From NCBI GenBank assembly GCA_026991055.1, contig JALXCE010000353.1:1-10243 (forward strand): a DNA stretch of 10,243 bases, read 5' to 3'. Within the stretch, counting starts at the first letter, position 1, and each line of letters opens with the position of its first letter. Positions 1 through 6,551 of the stretch are shown one piece after another. The position numbers and the translations under genes were made by a program. The DNA is from Caldifarciminota bacterium (GTDB lineage: Bacteria; Hydrothermota; Hydrothermia; B15-G9; WFZT01). The notes under the pieces are model-generated. The model searched no databases. It saw nothing but the letters and a program-made list of their open reading frames with translations, and was not told where the DNA came from.

Positions 1-189
1 CCAATGAACGTATCCATGTCTATTTTTGATGTAAGTGGTAGATTGGTTAAAAGTAGAGATTTTGGAAAATTAACCGTTGGGAAACACGAAATCCCATTGG
101 GGAGCTCCTATTCTCCTGGCCTGTATTTTGTGATCGTCAAGGCCGGGAATAAGCTCTACAAAACGAGATTCATCGTAACAGGGAGGTAA
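1..189 (+). CDS. C-terminal end of a secreted protein with a T9SS-type sorting domain (5' truncated)
   Basis: Only the last 62 codons are in the window; the reading frame is open to the left edge, so the ATG at position 4 is probably an internal Met. The visible piece matches the C-terminal sorting domain of type IX secretion cargo: a hydrophobic strand followed by FDVSGRLV, a Gly/His turn (VGKHEIPL), then SPGLYFVIVKAG and a basic C-terminal end (TRFIVTGR). In T9SS organisms this domain sends a Sec-exported protein across the outer membrane and is then removed or used for anchoring. What the rest of the protein does cannot be seen. The stop is 2 bp before the next gene, whose Shine-Dalgarno lies in the last codons here, so the two are almost certainly co-transcribed and translationally coupled. 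The family call is firm; its use as a T9SS signal in this organism is inferred. Confidence 0.85.
   Translation, partial: PMNVSMSIFDVSGRLVKSRDFGKLTVGKHEIPLGSSYSPGLYFVIVKAGNKLYKTRFIVTGR
180..186 (+). promoter_or_regulatory. Ribosome binding site of the C25 protease gene
   Basis: AGGGAGG lies 5 nt before the ATG at 192 and inside the last codons of the upstream gene. It fixes the protease start and suggests coupled translation of the two secreted proteins. Confidence 0.7.
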
Positions 190-191
190 GT

Positions 192-3100
192 ATGCTTAAA
201 AAGCTAATGGCTTCCCTCATCCTTCTTGGGTGGGGTTTTGCCACCAACATGCAGTTCGAGGATACAAGAACCCTGAATCTTGGCCAGAACAGAGTCCAGG
301 TTCTGAACTCATCTATTTCAGGACTCGATCTTAATGTAACTACAGGGAAGCTCATCTTACAGGATGTATCCATTGAAGGGGCAACCTACACCCGGGTTGC
401 TCTACCGGGTGGCGGACACACTGCAAACATAGGGTTACCAGAGCTTCCAACGTTTCCCGTTAAAGTTGCGATTCCGGAAGGGGCCAGGATTAGAGTCTCC
501 TACGATGCAAAAGATTTCACAGACATTCCCGATATCGAGCTTTTCCCCGCACAATCACCACTTCCTGAGACACCGCAGGGTAACGAGCAGGTTAATTTCC
601 AGATAAATAACGAATTCTATTCAAGCGATACGTGGTATCCCGTAAAATTGGCTTCCCATACACCAACCTACAAAATCAGAGGCGTAAATGTAACCTCGAT
701 CATTATAGCACCCATCCAGTACAACCCCTACCGCAAAGTTCTGAGGATCTATAGGAACCTCAGCGTTCACGTGGAGTTTATAGGCGGTGGAAGAGTTTAC
801 GACCCAAGATTAATGAGCCCTTACTTTTACAGCCTTTTTAAAAATATGCTCGCAAATAGCAATCTGATTTCGCCTCCTTTAAATGAAACGAAAACAAACG
901 GCGCCGACATGATTTATTTTGTTCCCGATAGTCTTTACGACAGCCTGAGGCCACTTGTGGAGTGGAGAAACCTTTCTGGCATAAAAACCAGAGTCGTTTT
1001 ACTTTCAGAACTGGGAAATGTTTCTGCTCAGAGTATCAGAGACTACATCCTGCAGGCTTACAATAACTGGAATCCTGCACCATCTTTTGTTGGAATCGTT
1101 GGAGATGCCGAGCTTATACCTCCAGATTATAGATTTCATCATCCATACACAGATGAATTGATTGGTACTGACATCTACTATGCCGAGATGGACTCAGGAT
1201 CATATATACCATTTCCTGACATCTTTGTCGGTAGAATCTCTGTGGACAACTCTGTTCAGCTCGGCAATTACGTTAGGAAACTCCTGAAATATGAAGAAAA
1301 TCCTTACACAAATGTTAACTGGTTTAACAATATACTCCTTGCTGCCTACAATGAGAGTGGTCGTTACTTTGTCGCTACTTCAGAGTCTGCCTATGTCTAC
1401 CTTAATCAGCATGGATATCATGTGATTCGTCAGTACGAAGATGGAAATCCCCCGGGAAGCACTGATGGTGTTATCGAAGCAATCAACAATGGTGTTGCAA
1501 TCGTAAACCACAGGGATCACGGGGCATCAAGGAACGGTGGTGGAAGCCTCGAAGGCTGGGGACACCCGAGATTTTCGGTAAGCAACCTCTCTCAGCTGAC
1601 AAACGCCAACATGACCCCTGTATTTTTCTCACCAAACTGTGAATCAGGATGGTTTGACGGAGAGACCGACGAATACCCTTCAAGAAATTATGAAAGCATA
1701 GGAGAAGAATTAATTAGACTGCCCAACAAAGGGGCCATTGGATACATTGGAGCCACAAGAATCAGCTACTCAGGATATAACGATGAGCTTGATAAGGGCT
1801 TCTGGGATGCAGTCTTTCCTGATTTCCATCCCGGATATCCAGACTCATCTTCAGTAAATCCATACGGTATGAGAATTCCCTGGCCAGGTGGCATCCTCAA
1901 TAACGGCAAATACTACATGTACGACAGATACGTTCTAACCAATGGTGGAAGTTATCCCTGGCAACCTGATTCCCAAAAGACAAGAACTGAGTTTGAAGAA
2001 TTCAACTACGTAGGAGACCCAGCAACAACAATTAGAACAGCCATGCCTCAGGAATTAACTGTGGACTTTCCTCCCACAATTCCCATAGGCTCAAGCCAGA
2101 TTACTGTGACCGTAACAGCCAACGGCGCACCAGTTGAGGGTGCAAATGTAGTCCTCGTGCAGGATACGAGTGTCTATGTCCACGGTGTAACCAATTCTGC
2201 AGGCCAGGCCATTCTGGATATCGAAGTAACCACTCCAGACACTGTAGTTATAGCCGTTTCCGGGTACAATTTGGCACCATTCATCTCAGGTATCCAGCCC
2301 ATCTCAAATGGGCCATACGTTACTGTATACAACACATCGGTTGACGACGACACAACAGGATTAAGCAATGGGAACGGTGACGGCATTATAAACCCTGGAG
2401 AAACAGTTGAAATAGGGTTTAACTTCAAAAACTGGGGAATTGACACCGCTGTCGGTGTCACATTCCACGTCTATGGAGACTCAATTGCTGAAGTACTCGA
2501 TACAACGTCTCACACCATCGGAAATGTTGCTCCGGGCGACACAGTCACGGGAGATACAATCCCCGTGGCAGTTGCTAATGGCATAGAAGACGGAAGCGCT
2601 TTTACGCTGAGGATTGAAGCTGTTTCTGCTTCAGGTGACACATGGAATTCATATCGCTCCTTTATAGTGGGAACACCTTCAATGGAACTCGATAGCTATA
2701 CCATCAACGACTCAGGCGCCACACATTTCAACCACAGACTTGACCCGGGAGAAAACGCTTATCTAAGGCTGAGCATTTTAAATTCAGGGCATGGCATTGC
2801 CTATTCACCATTTGCCATCCTATCCACCAGCGATACCTTCCTAACCATTCCCAGTGAAACTTTAAGATTTGAAAATATTTATCCCGACTCCTCTGCTCTC
2901 TCACTCGACAGTATCATGATAAGTGCAGATCCTGGCACCCCTAAAGAACACCATGCCACAATAAACGTAGTTGTGACCACTGAGGACGGTTACTCTGATA
3001 CAATGCAATTTGAGGTGACTATCGGACAGATAACCTCAGAAGACCCCATGGGACCTGATAACTACGGCTATTATGCCTACGACATCACGGATAGATTTTA

Positions 3101-4016
3101 CCAGGAAGCGCCCCAATTTGAATGGATTGAAATTAATTCCACCGGAACAAGGCTGAGTCTCGGGGACGATGCAACGAGTACGGTCAACCTACCAGCAGGA
3201 TTTAACTTTAGGTACTATGGACGCATCTACAATAGATTAACAGTCTGCTCCAATGGATTTATAGCAGCAGGCAATTCTTCACATTCTTATTACTCAAACC
3301 GCTCTCTGCCTCACAACGATGGGGCAATAATGATAGCACCTTTCTGGGACGACCTGAATCCCCGACACAATAGCAGTGGCAACGGTTATGTATACCACTA
3401 TTATGATGCCCAGAATCATAGATTTATTGTTGAATACGATTCGGTTGCCCATTACGGCAGCAATACCTCAAGAGAGAAATTTGAGGTGATCTTTTACGAT
3501 GCTAACTACTACCCTACCCCCACCGGAGATTCACCAATCCTGTTCCAGTATCTCAGAGTTTCAAATTCAAACTCCTGCACAATTGGCATAGAAAATCCGA
3601 CGGAGTCTGATGCACTACAGTATCTCTACAACGGTGATTACAACCGGGCAGCCGCCTCTTTAACCGACTCCTTTGCCATAAAGTTTACAACCGTCACACC
3701 GCTGAAAATCAACGAACAGCCCCCTATCAGCATCAGAACACCGGTGTTCAGTGGAATATACCCAAATCTCCTGAGAGACAAAGCAGAGATAAGATTTGCG
3801 CTACCTCAAAGGGCACAGGTATCCCTAAGGGTTTATGATGTTTCAGGTCGAGTGATTACCCACATTGCTGACGGTGTTTTTGAGGCCGGGCTCCACTCTC
3901 TCAGGTGGAATGGCAAAAGTGACACTGGTGCGAAGCTCAGCTCAGGGATTTACTTCATTCAGCTCAGGGTAGGAGACAGTTTTAGCAGTGTGAAGAAGGT
4001 TATGATTTTGAGGTAA
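192..4016 (+). CDS. Gingipain-like C25 family cysteine protease, multi-domain, with T9SS-type sorting domain
   Basis: Secreted endopeptidase of 1274 residues. Residues 1-18 form a signal peptide (MLKK, then a hydrophobic stretch). Residues about 20-225 resemble the C25 propeptide. The protease domain starts near M240 and runs to about 615, with core strand VGIVGDAELIPP (300-311), FVGRIS, the catalytic His in RDHG (H443) and the catalytic Cys in SPNCESG (C483); this HG...C spacing is that expected of gingipains and caspase-fold relatives. Residues about 620-700 look like the Ig-like domain that follows C25 catalytic domains. Then come two similar beta modules (about 710-835 and 838-955), the first with an Asp/Asn-Gly loop (N726-E737) that may bind calcium. 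A module at about 970-1175 carries a CSNGFI strand and APFWDDL (1049-1055). The tail (about 1190-1274) is a sorting domain with YDVSGR (1215-1220) and SGIYFIQ (1251-1257). The protease class is clear; cleavage specificity and substrate are unknown. Confidence 0.93.
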   Translation: MLKKLMASLILLGWGFATNMQFEDTRTLNLGQNRVQVLNSSISGLDLNVTTGKLILQDVSIEGATYTRVALPGGGHTANIGLPELPTFPVKVAIPEGARIRVSYDAKDFTDIPDIELFPAQSPLPETPQGNEQVNFQINNEFYSSDTWYPVKLASHTPTYKIRGVNVTSIIIAPIQYNPYRKVLRIYRNLSVHVEFIGGGRVYDPRLMSPYFYSLFKNMLANSNLISPPLNETKTNGADMIYFVPDSLYDSLRPLVEWRNLSGIKTRVVLLSELGNVSAQSIRDYILQAYNNWNPAPSFVGIVGDAELIPPDYRFHHPYTDELIGTDIYYAEMDSGSYIPFPDIFVGRISVDNSVQLGNYVRKLLKYEENPYTNVNWFNNILLAAYNESGRYFVATSESAYVYLNQHGYHVIRQYEDGNPPGSTDGVIEAINNGVAIVNHRDHGASRNGGGSLEGWGHPRFSVSNLSQLTNANMTPVFFSPNCESGWFDGETDEYPSRNYESIGEELIRLPNKGAIGYIGATRISYSGYNDELDKGFWDAVFPDFHPGYPDSSSVNPYGMRIPWPGGILNNGKYYMYDRYVLTNGGSYPWQPDSQKTRTEFEEFNYVGDPATTIRTAMPQELTVDFPPTIPIGSSQITVTVTANGAPVEGANVVLVQDTSVYVHGVTNSAGQAILDIEVTTPDTVVIAVSGYNLAPFISGIQPISNGPYVTVYNTSVDDDTTGLSNGNGDGIINPGETVEIGFNFKNWGIDTAVGVTFHVYGDSIAEVLDTTSHTIGNVAPGDTVTGDTIPVAVANGIEDGSAFTLRIEAVSASGDTWNSYRSFIVGTPSMELDSYTINDSGATHFNHRLDPGENAYLRLSILNSGHGIAYSPFAILSTSDTFLTIPSETLRFENIYPDSSALSLDSIMISADPGTPKEHHATINVVVTTEDGYSDTMQFEVTIGQITSEDPMGPDNYGYYAYDITDRFYQEAPQFEWIEINSTGTRLSLGDDATSTVNLPAGFNFRYYGRIYNRLTVCSNGFIAAGNSSHSYYSNRSLPHNDGAIMIAPFWDDLNPRHNSSGNGYVYHYYDAQNHRFIVEYDSVAHYGSNTSREKFEVIFYDANYYPTPTGDSPILFQYLRVSNSNSCTIGIENPTESDALQYLYNGDYNRAAASLTDSFAIKFTTVTPLKINEQPPISIRTPVFSGIYPNLLRDKAEIRFALPQRAQVSLRVYDVSGRVITHIADGVFEAGLHSLRWNGKSDTGAKLSSGIYFIQLRVGDSFSSVKKVMILR

Positions 4017-4037
4017 GAGTTTTTTAAGGAGCAGGTT

Positions 4038-4070
4038 GGGGGGGCGGCGCCCTGCGGGCGCCGCCCCCCT
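4038..4070 (+). terminator. Strong GC hairpin after the C25 protease gene
   Basis: Arms 4039-4052 and 4056-4069 are perfectly complementary (14 bp, all G/C) around a 3-nt TGC loop; a G-U pair at 4038/4070 can extend it. It starts 22 bp after the protease stop. There is no T-tract on its 3' side (CATTTGATGA follows), so it is not a textbook intrinsic terminator. It may act as a Rho-type or U-tract-free terminator, or protect the 3' end of the mRNA. The structure is certain; the role is inferred from position. Confidence 0.65.
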
Positions 4071-4081
4071 CATTTGATGAT

Positions 4082-4105
4082 TCGAAACTTTCGATAAAAT
4101 ATTAT
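4082..4105 (+). promoter_or_regulatory. Possible nagB promoter with a small inverted repeat
   Basis: After the hairpin the sequence turns AT-rich. TCGAAA-C-TTTCGA (4082-4094) is a 13-nt inverted repeat immediately followed by TAAAAT (4095-4100) and TATTAT (4100-4105), either of which could be a -10 box. The only -35-like word, TTGATG (4074-4079), gives poor spacing (15 or 20 nt). A promoter for nagB-glmU is expected here because a strong hairpin separates the operon from the protease gene. The repeat could be an operator; this is a weak call. Confidence 0.35.
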
Positions 4106-4114
4106 AAAAAAACC

Positions 4115-4119
4115 GGAGG
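4115..4119 (+). promoter_or_regulatory. Ribosome binding site of nagB
   Basis: GGAGG is 7 nt before the ATG at 4127, a standard distance, and supports that start. Confidence 0.75.
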
Positions 4120-4126
4120 TAGAACC

Positions 4127-4894
4127 ATGAGAGTGATCATCACGAAAGACTACGATGCAATGTCAAGGAGGGCGGCGAAATTCGTGAGGGAACTCATCGA
4201 AAAGAAACCTGATGCTGTCATCGGATTCGCAACAGGCTCCACACCAATTGGCCTGTATAAAGAGCTCATTCGCATGCACAAGGAGGAGGGGATTGATTTC
4301 TCCAAGATCGTGACATTCAACCTGGACGAGTACATCGGACTCCCGAAGGACCACCCGGAAAGCTACCACACATTCATGTGGGAAAATCTCTTCAAACACA
4401 TAAATGTGAACCCATCCAACGTTCACATCCCCGATGGTACTGTCCCTGATGTCGAGGCATACTGCCAGTGGTACGAGGAGAGAATCAAAAAATTCGGTGG
4501 CATCGACCTCCAGATCCTTGGAATTGGCAGGGATGGCCATATTGGATTTAACGAGCCGGGGTCATCCCTCGGTTCAAGAACACGCATCAAGACTCTCGCA
4601 AGAGAGACCATCGAAGATAACGCAAGGTTCTTTGATGGAGATATCAACAAGGTTCCCCGCCAGGCAATAACAATGGGCGTGGGAACAATTATGGAGGCGA
4701 GGACCCTTCTGCTTCTCGCGTCCGGCAAGAATAAGGCCGAAGCGGTGAAGAAGACCGTTGAGGGCCCAATTACCGCTATGGTTCCAGCATCCATAATGCA
4801 GCTGCACCCCAAGGCAATCCTCGTACTGGACGAGGAGGCCGCTTCTTTACTTGAAAGGGAGTACGAATACGATGATAGCGTTAATAGAAGATAA
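4127..4894 (+). CDS. nagB: Glucosamine-6-phosphate deaminase
   Basis: Cytoplasmic enzyme, 255 residues (E. coli NagB has 266), interconverting glucosamine-6-phosphate and fructose-6-phosphate plus ammonia. Family motifs are complete and in order: phosphate-binding GFATGSTPIGLY (33-44), FNLDEYIGL (64-72) with D67 as the likely counterpart of E. coli Asp72, and GIGRDGHIGFNEPGSS (132-147), where D136, H138 and E143 match the catalytic Asp141/His143/Glu148 set. VPRQAITMGVGTIMEAR (177-193) is also typical. Its 3' end overlaps the next gene by 23 bp, an amino-sugar nucleotide synthesis gene, so translation is likely coupled. In E. coli NagB is catabolic, but this pairing with a UDP-GlcNAc-forming enzyme makes a biosynthetic (amination) role possible; that is inference. 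The absence of a glucosamine kinase, NagA or GlmS can only be stated for this window. Confidence 0.95.
   Translation: MRVIITKDYDAMSRRAAKFVRELIEKKPDAVIGFATGSTPIGLYKELIRMHKEEGIDFSKIVTFNLDEYIGLPKDHPESYHTFMWENLFKHINVNPSNVHIPDGTVPDVEAYCQWYEERIKKFGGIDLQILGIGRDGHIGFNEPGSSLGSRTRIKTLARETIEDNARFFDGDINKVPRQAITMGVGTIMEARTLLLLASGKNKAEAVKKTVEGPITAMVPASIMQLHPKAILVLDEEAASLLEREYEYDDSVNRR
4855..4861 (+). promoter_or_regulatory. Likely ribosome binding site deciding the glmU-like start
   Basis: AAGGGAG, inside the nagB coding sequence, lies 10 nt before the ATG at 4872. It supports that start over the in-frame TTG at 4851, whose nearest purine-rich site is a GAGGAGG further upstream at a looser distance. Confidence 0.5.
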
Positions 4895-6083
4895 AAAATG
4901 GAGGAAACTTTACCCCCATGCCCTGAGCCGTCCCGTCTGGGACCTCAGGGTAGGGGTTTTCACCATAAGGGAGAAGTACGAAAAACTCCTTGGTGAAAAA
5001 CTCACGAATCTTTTCGTGAGAAATTATCTCAAGGACGCGGTTCAGGAAAATTTCGAGGGCTATAAGATAAACGATTATTCCGGTGATCTAACACTCGTGA
5101 ATTCTCGACTGCTACCCAACAGAGAGGTAGTTGAACGCATAGACGCTCTTGAAAAGGGGCAATCGCTCTACATGGGTAATGAATTCATCGCGTGCAGAAC
5201 AGATGAGGCTTCGAAGTATTTTGACAAAGACGGAGAGTTCACCGGTTGTGAAGACCTGAAAAAAATTGAGATCAAGGACGCAACGGTCTTTACATACATT
5301 TACCAGCTCGTCCATCTGAATTCCGGTGAGATCGTCAAGGATGCCCGGTTTTTCGAGAAAGGCATAAGAGGGAAGGTCTTCGATGGCGCGCACATTGTAA
5401 ATCCTGAGAACGTGGTGATTGAAGAAGGTGCAAAGGTCTATCCCGGAGTGGTTATAGACGCATCTGACGGCCCCGTGATTATTGAAGAAGATGCCACCAT
5501 AATGCCAAATGCTACCCTGATTGGCCCTGTCTACATCGGTCGCAAAACTAAGATAAAGGTAGGGGCAAAAATTTATGAAGGAACTTCCATTGGGCCGGTT
5601 TGCAAAGTAGGTGGTGAGGTAGAAGAAAGCATAATTCACAGTTATTCAAATAAACAGCATGACGGATTTCTTGGGCACGCCTATCTTGGACAGTGGGTCA
5701 ATCTCGGAGCGGACACCAACAACAGTGACCTCAAAAATAACTATTCCCATGTCAGAGTTTTCATTGACGGCGAATGGGTTGACACCGGCGAGATGTTTGT
5801 GGGGCTCATGATGGGTGACCACTCAAAGAGCGGAATCAACACCATGTTCAATACAGGCACTGTGGTAGGCTTCTCGGCAAACATCTTTGGTGGCGACTTC
5901 CCGCCCAAGTTCGTGCCATCCTACGCCTGGGGCGGCAGTGCAGGATTCGTTACATACAAATTTGAGAAAGCGGTTGAAACGGCAGAGCGTGTGATGGCGA
6001 GAAGAGATGTAAAACTTACAGACGCATACAGAGAGCTGATGAAGAGGATTTTTGAACTTACGGAGAAAGAGAGGAATTTCTAA
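4872..6083 (+). CDS. glmU: Bifunctional GlmU-like protein: UDP-GlcNAc diphosphorylase / glucosamine-1-phosphate N-acetyltransferase (alternative type)
   Basis: Predicted to acetylate glucosamine-1-phosphate and transfer UMP to give UDP-GlcNAc, precursor of peptidoglycan and surface glycans. It is 403 residues from the ATG at 4872; an in-frame TTG at 4851 would add 7 residues, but family members begin with an acidic MIALIEDKKW-like strand, so 4872 is preferred. The N-terminal half (1-110) has LYPHALSRPVWDLRVGVFTIREK (13-35), the signature of the divergent sugar nucleotidyltransferase domain of Bacteroidetes-type GlmU, without the classical GxGTRM loop of E. coli GlmU. From about 180 to 350 it is a left-handed beta helix of hexapeptide repeats (VIIEEDATIMPNATLIGPVYIG). 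KQHDGFLGHAYLG (261-273) contains H263, the likely counterpart of the acetyltransferase histidine (E. coli His363). It overlaps nagB by 23 bp. The family is clear; substrate use at each site is inferred and could be another sugar phosphate. Confidence 0.85.
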   Translation: MIALIEDKKWRKLYPHALSRPVWDLRVGVFTIREKYEKLLGEKLTNLFVRNYLKDAVQENFEGYKINDYSGDLTLVNSRLLPNREVVERIDALEKGQSLYMGNEFIACRTDEASKYFDKDGEFTGCEDLKKIEIKDATVFTYIYQLVHLNSGEIVKDARFFEKGIRGKVFDGAHIVNPENVVIEEGAKVYPGVVIDASDGPVIIEEDATIMPNATLIGPVYIGRKTKIKVGAKIYEGTSIGPVCKVGGEVEESIIHSYSNKQHDGFLGHAYLGQWVNLGADTNNSDLKNNYSHVRVFIDGEWVDTGEMFVGLMMGDHSKSGINTMFNTGTVVGFSANIFGGDFPPKFVPSYAWGGSAGFVTYKFEKAVETAERVMARRDVKLTDAYRELMKRIFELTEKERNF

Positions 6084-6086
6084 ATT

Positions 6087-6126
6087 TTAGTAGGGGGGCC
6101 GCGCGAAGCGCGGCCCCCCCTACTAA
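6087..6126 (+). terminator. Strong GC hairpin after the glmU-like gene
   Basis: Arms 6093-6104 and 6108-6119 pair perfectly (12 bp) around a GAA loop. Past a single bulged C (6120), TTAGTA (6087-6092) pairs with TACTAA (6121-6126), giving 18 bp in total. It begins 4 nt after the stop codon. As with the hairpin after the protease gene, no T-tract follows. It probably marks the 3' end of the nagB-glmU transcript; the mechanism is inferred. Confidence 0.65.
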
Positions 6127-6283
6127 CATCAGGCTCTAAAACCTCCCCAACTTATTCCCTCGAACACCTCCGGAGCCACCTTTCACATTAAATCTCCAAC
6201 CCATGCCCCAACGTGCTGGAAATAAGCCTATTCGAAAATTCATTCTTTATGTCTACATTTGAGAAACAACCGGGCCTGAGTTT

Positions 6284-6316
6284 CCCTCCCCCACTTGCTT
6301 CGCAAGTGGGGGAGGG
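6284..6316. repeat. Long perfect inverted repeat (15-bp stem, 3-nt loop)
   Basis: CCCTCCCCCACTTGC (6284-6298) and its exact complement (6302-6316) flank a TTC loop. TTTT follows at 6317-6320, then GGGAGGGGG. It lies about 170 bp past the glmU terminator and 236 bp before panE, so it does not directly end a gene. The C-rich/G-rich arms and tiny loop resemble the dispersed palindromic (REP-like) elements seen between genes in many bacteria. One copy in this window cannot prove repetition in the genome. Confidence 0.55.
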
Positions 6317-6329
6317 TTTTGGGAGGGGG
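6308..6329 (+). other. G-quadruplex-forming motif overlapping the hairpin arm
   Basis: Four G-runs separated by loops of 1, 4 and 1 nt (GGGGG-A-GGG-TTTT-GGG-A-GGGGG) meet the usual G4 rule on the + strand. The first two runs are also the 3' arm of the 6284-6316 hairpin, so the two structures exclude each other. The motif is plain in the sequence; formation and function are not shown. Confidence 0.5.
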
Positions 6330-6439
6330 CATTCTGCTTGAAAATTAGAAATTTAGGATAAAGACCTCTTGCAGAGTTAGAAGGGGAAAAATACGCATTT
6401 TATACGAAAAATTTGAATTATGTTGCCCCTCTACTTTTA

Positions 6440-6480
6440 TCCTCTCCCCGCAAGTATTTATGCGGGGAGAGGAATATTTT
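6440..6480 (+). terminator. Hairpin with T-rich 3' flank upstream of panE
   Basis: TCCTCTCCCCGCA (6440-6452) pairs perfectly with TGCGGGGAGAGGA (6461-6473) around an 8-nt AT-rich loop, and ATATTTT follows. On the + strand this is close to an intrinsic terminator and could stop any read-through before the panE promoter. It could also be an attenuator if transcription of panE starts upstream. It lies in front of the favoured panE start, which argues against extending that gene to the ATG at 6420. Confidence 0.5.
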
Positions 6481-6514
6481 GCGTTTGGAAATATTCGAAC
6501 AAGCTCGCTGGGAA

Positions 6515-6544
6515 TTGTAATTTTACTCATGCATGCGTTAATAT
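6515..6544 (+). promoter_or_regulatory. Weak promoter candidate for the panE-like gene
   Basis: TTGTAA (6515-6520) and TAATAT (6539-6544) are 18 nt apart, each matching 4 of 6 consensus positions. Initiation 7-8 nt after the -10 would fall at the ATG at 6552, consistent with a leaderless mRNA and with the lack of a Shine-Dalgarno there. Confidence 0.3.
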
Positions 6545-6551
6545 TGCTCAC

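Larger units (their letters stand above)
6084..6551. other. 468-bp non-coding region with several strong inverted repeats
   Basis: It separates the amino-sugar operon from the panE-like gene. It holds a GC hairpin directly after glmU (6087-6126), a second long hairpin overlapping a G-quadruplex motif (6284-6329), a third hairpin with a T-rich 3' flank (6440-6480) and a weak promoter candidate before panE (6515-6544). An open minus-strand frame ending at 6188 runs across the middle hairpin, but it has no ribosome binding site and its composition is set by the repeat. Between 6127 and 6283 I see no gene or RNA I can name. Confidence 0.7.

Noticed and set aside
4150..4812. Several minus- and plus-strand frames inside nagB
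   Set aside because: All are covered by the complete nagB gene with every catalytic motif; none carries a recognisable domain.
4851..4871. Seven-residue extension of the glmU-like protein from TTG
   Set aside because: The family N-terminus begins at the ATG at 4872, which has a closer purine-rich ribosome site.
5112..5639. 175-codon minus-strand open frame within glmU
   Set aside because: It lies entirely opposite a confidently identified gene and shows no family motifs; long antisense frames are common across hexapeptide-repeat genes.
6127..6283. Possible small RNA or tRNA in the spacer after glmU
   Set aside because: No cloverleaf, no T-loop GTTCRA in the right context and no compact structured RNA could be traced; only the flanking hairpins stand out.
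4038..6316. The long palindromes taken as a CRISPR array or insertion-sequence ends
   Set aside because: They differ in sequence, are not regularly spaced, and no transposase, target duplication or cas gene accompanies them.
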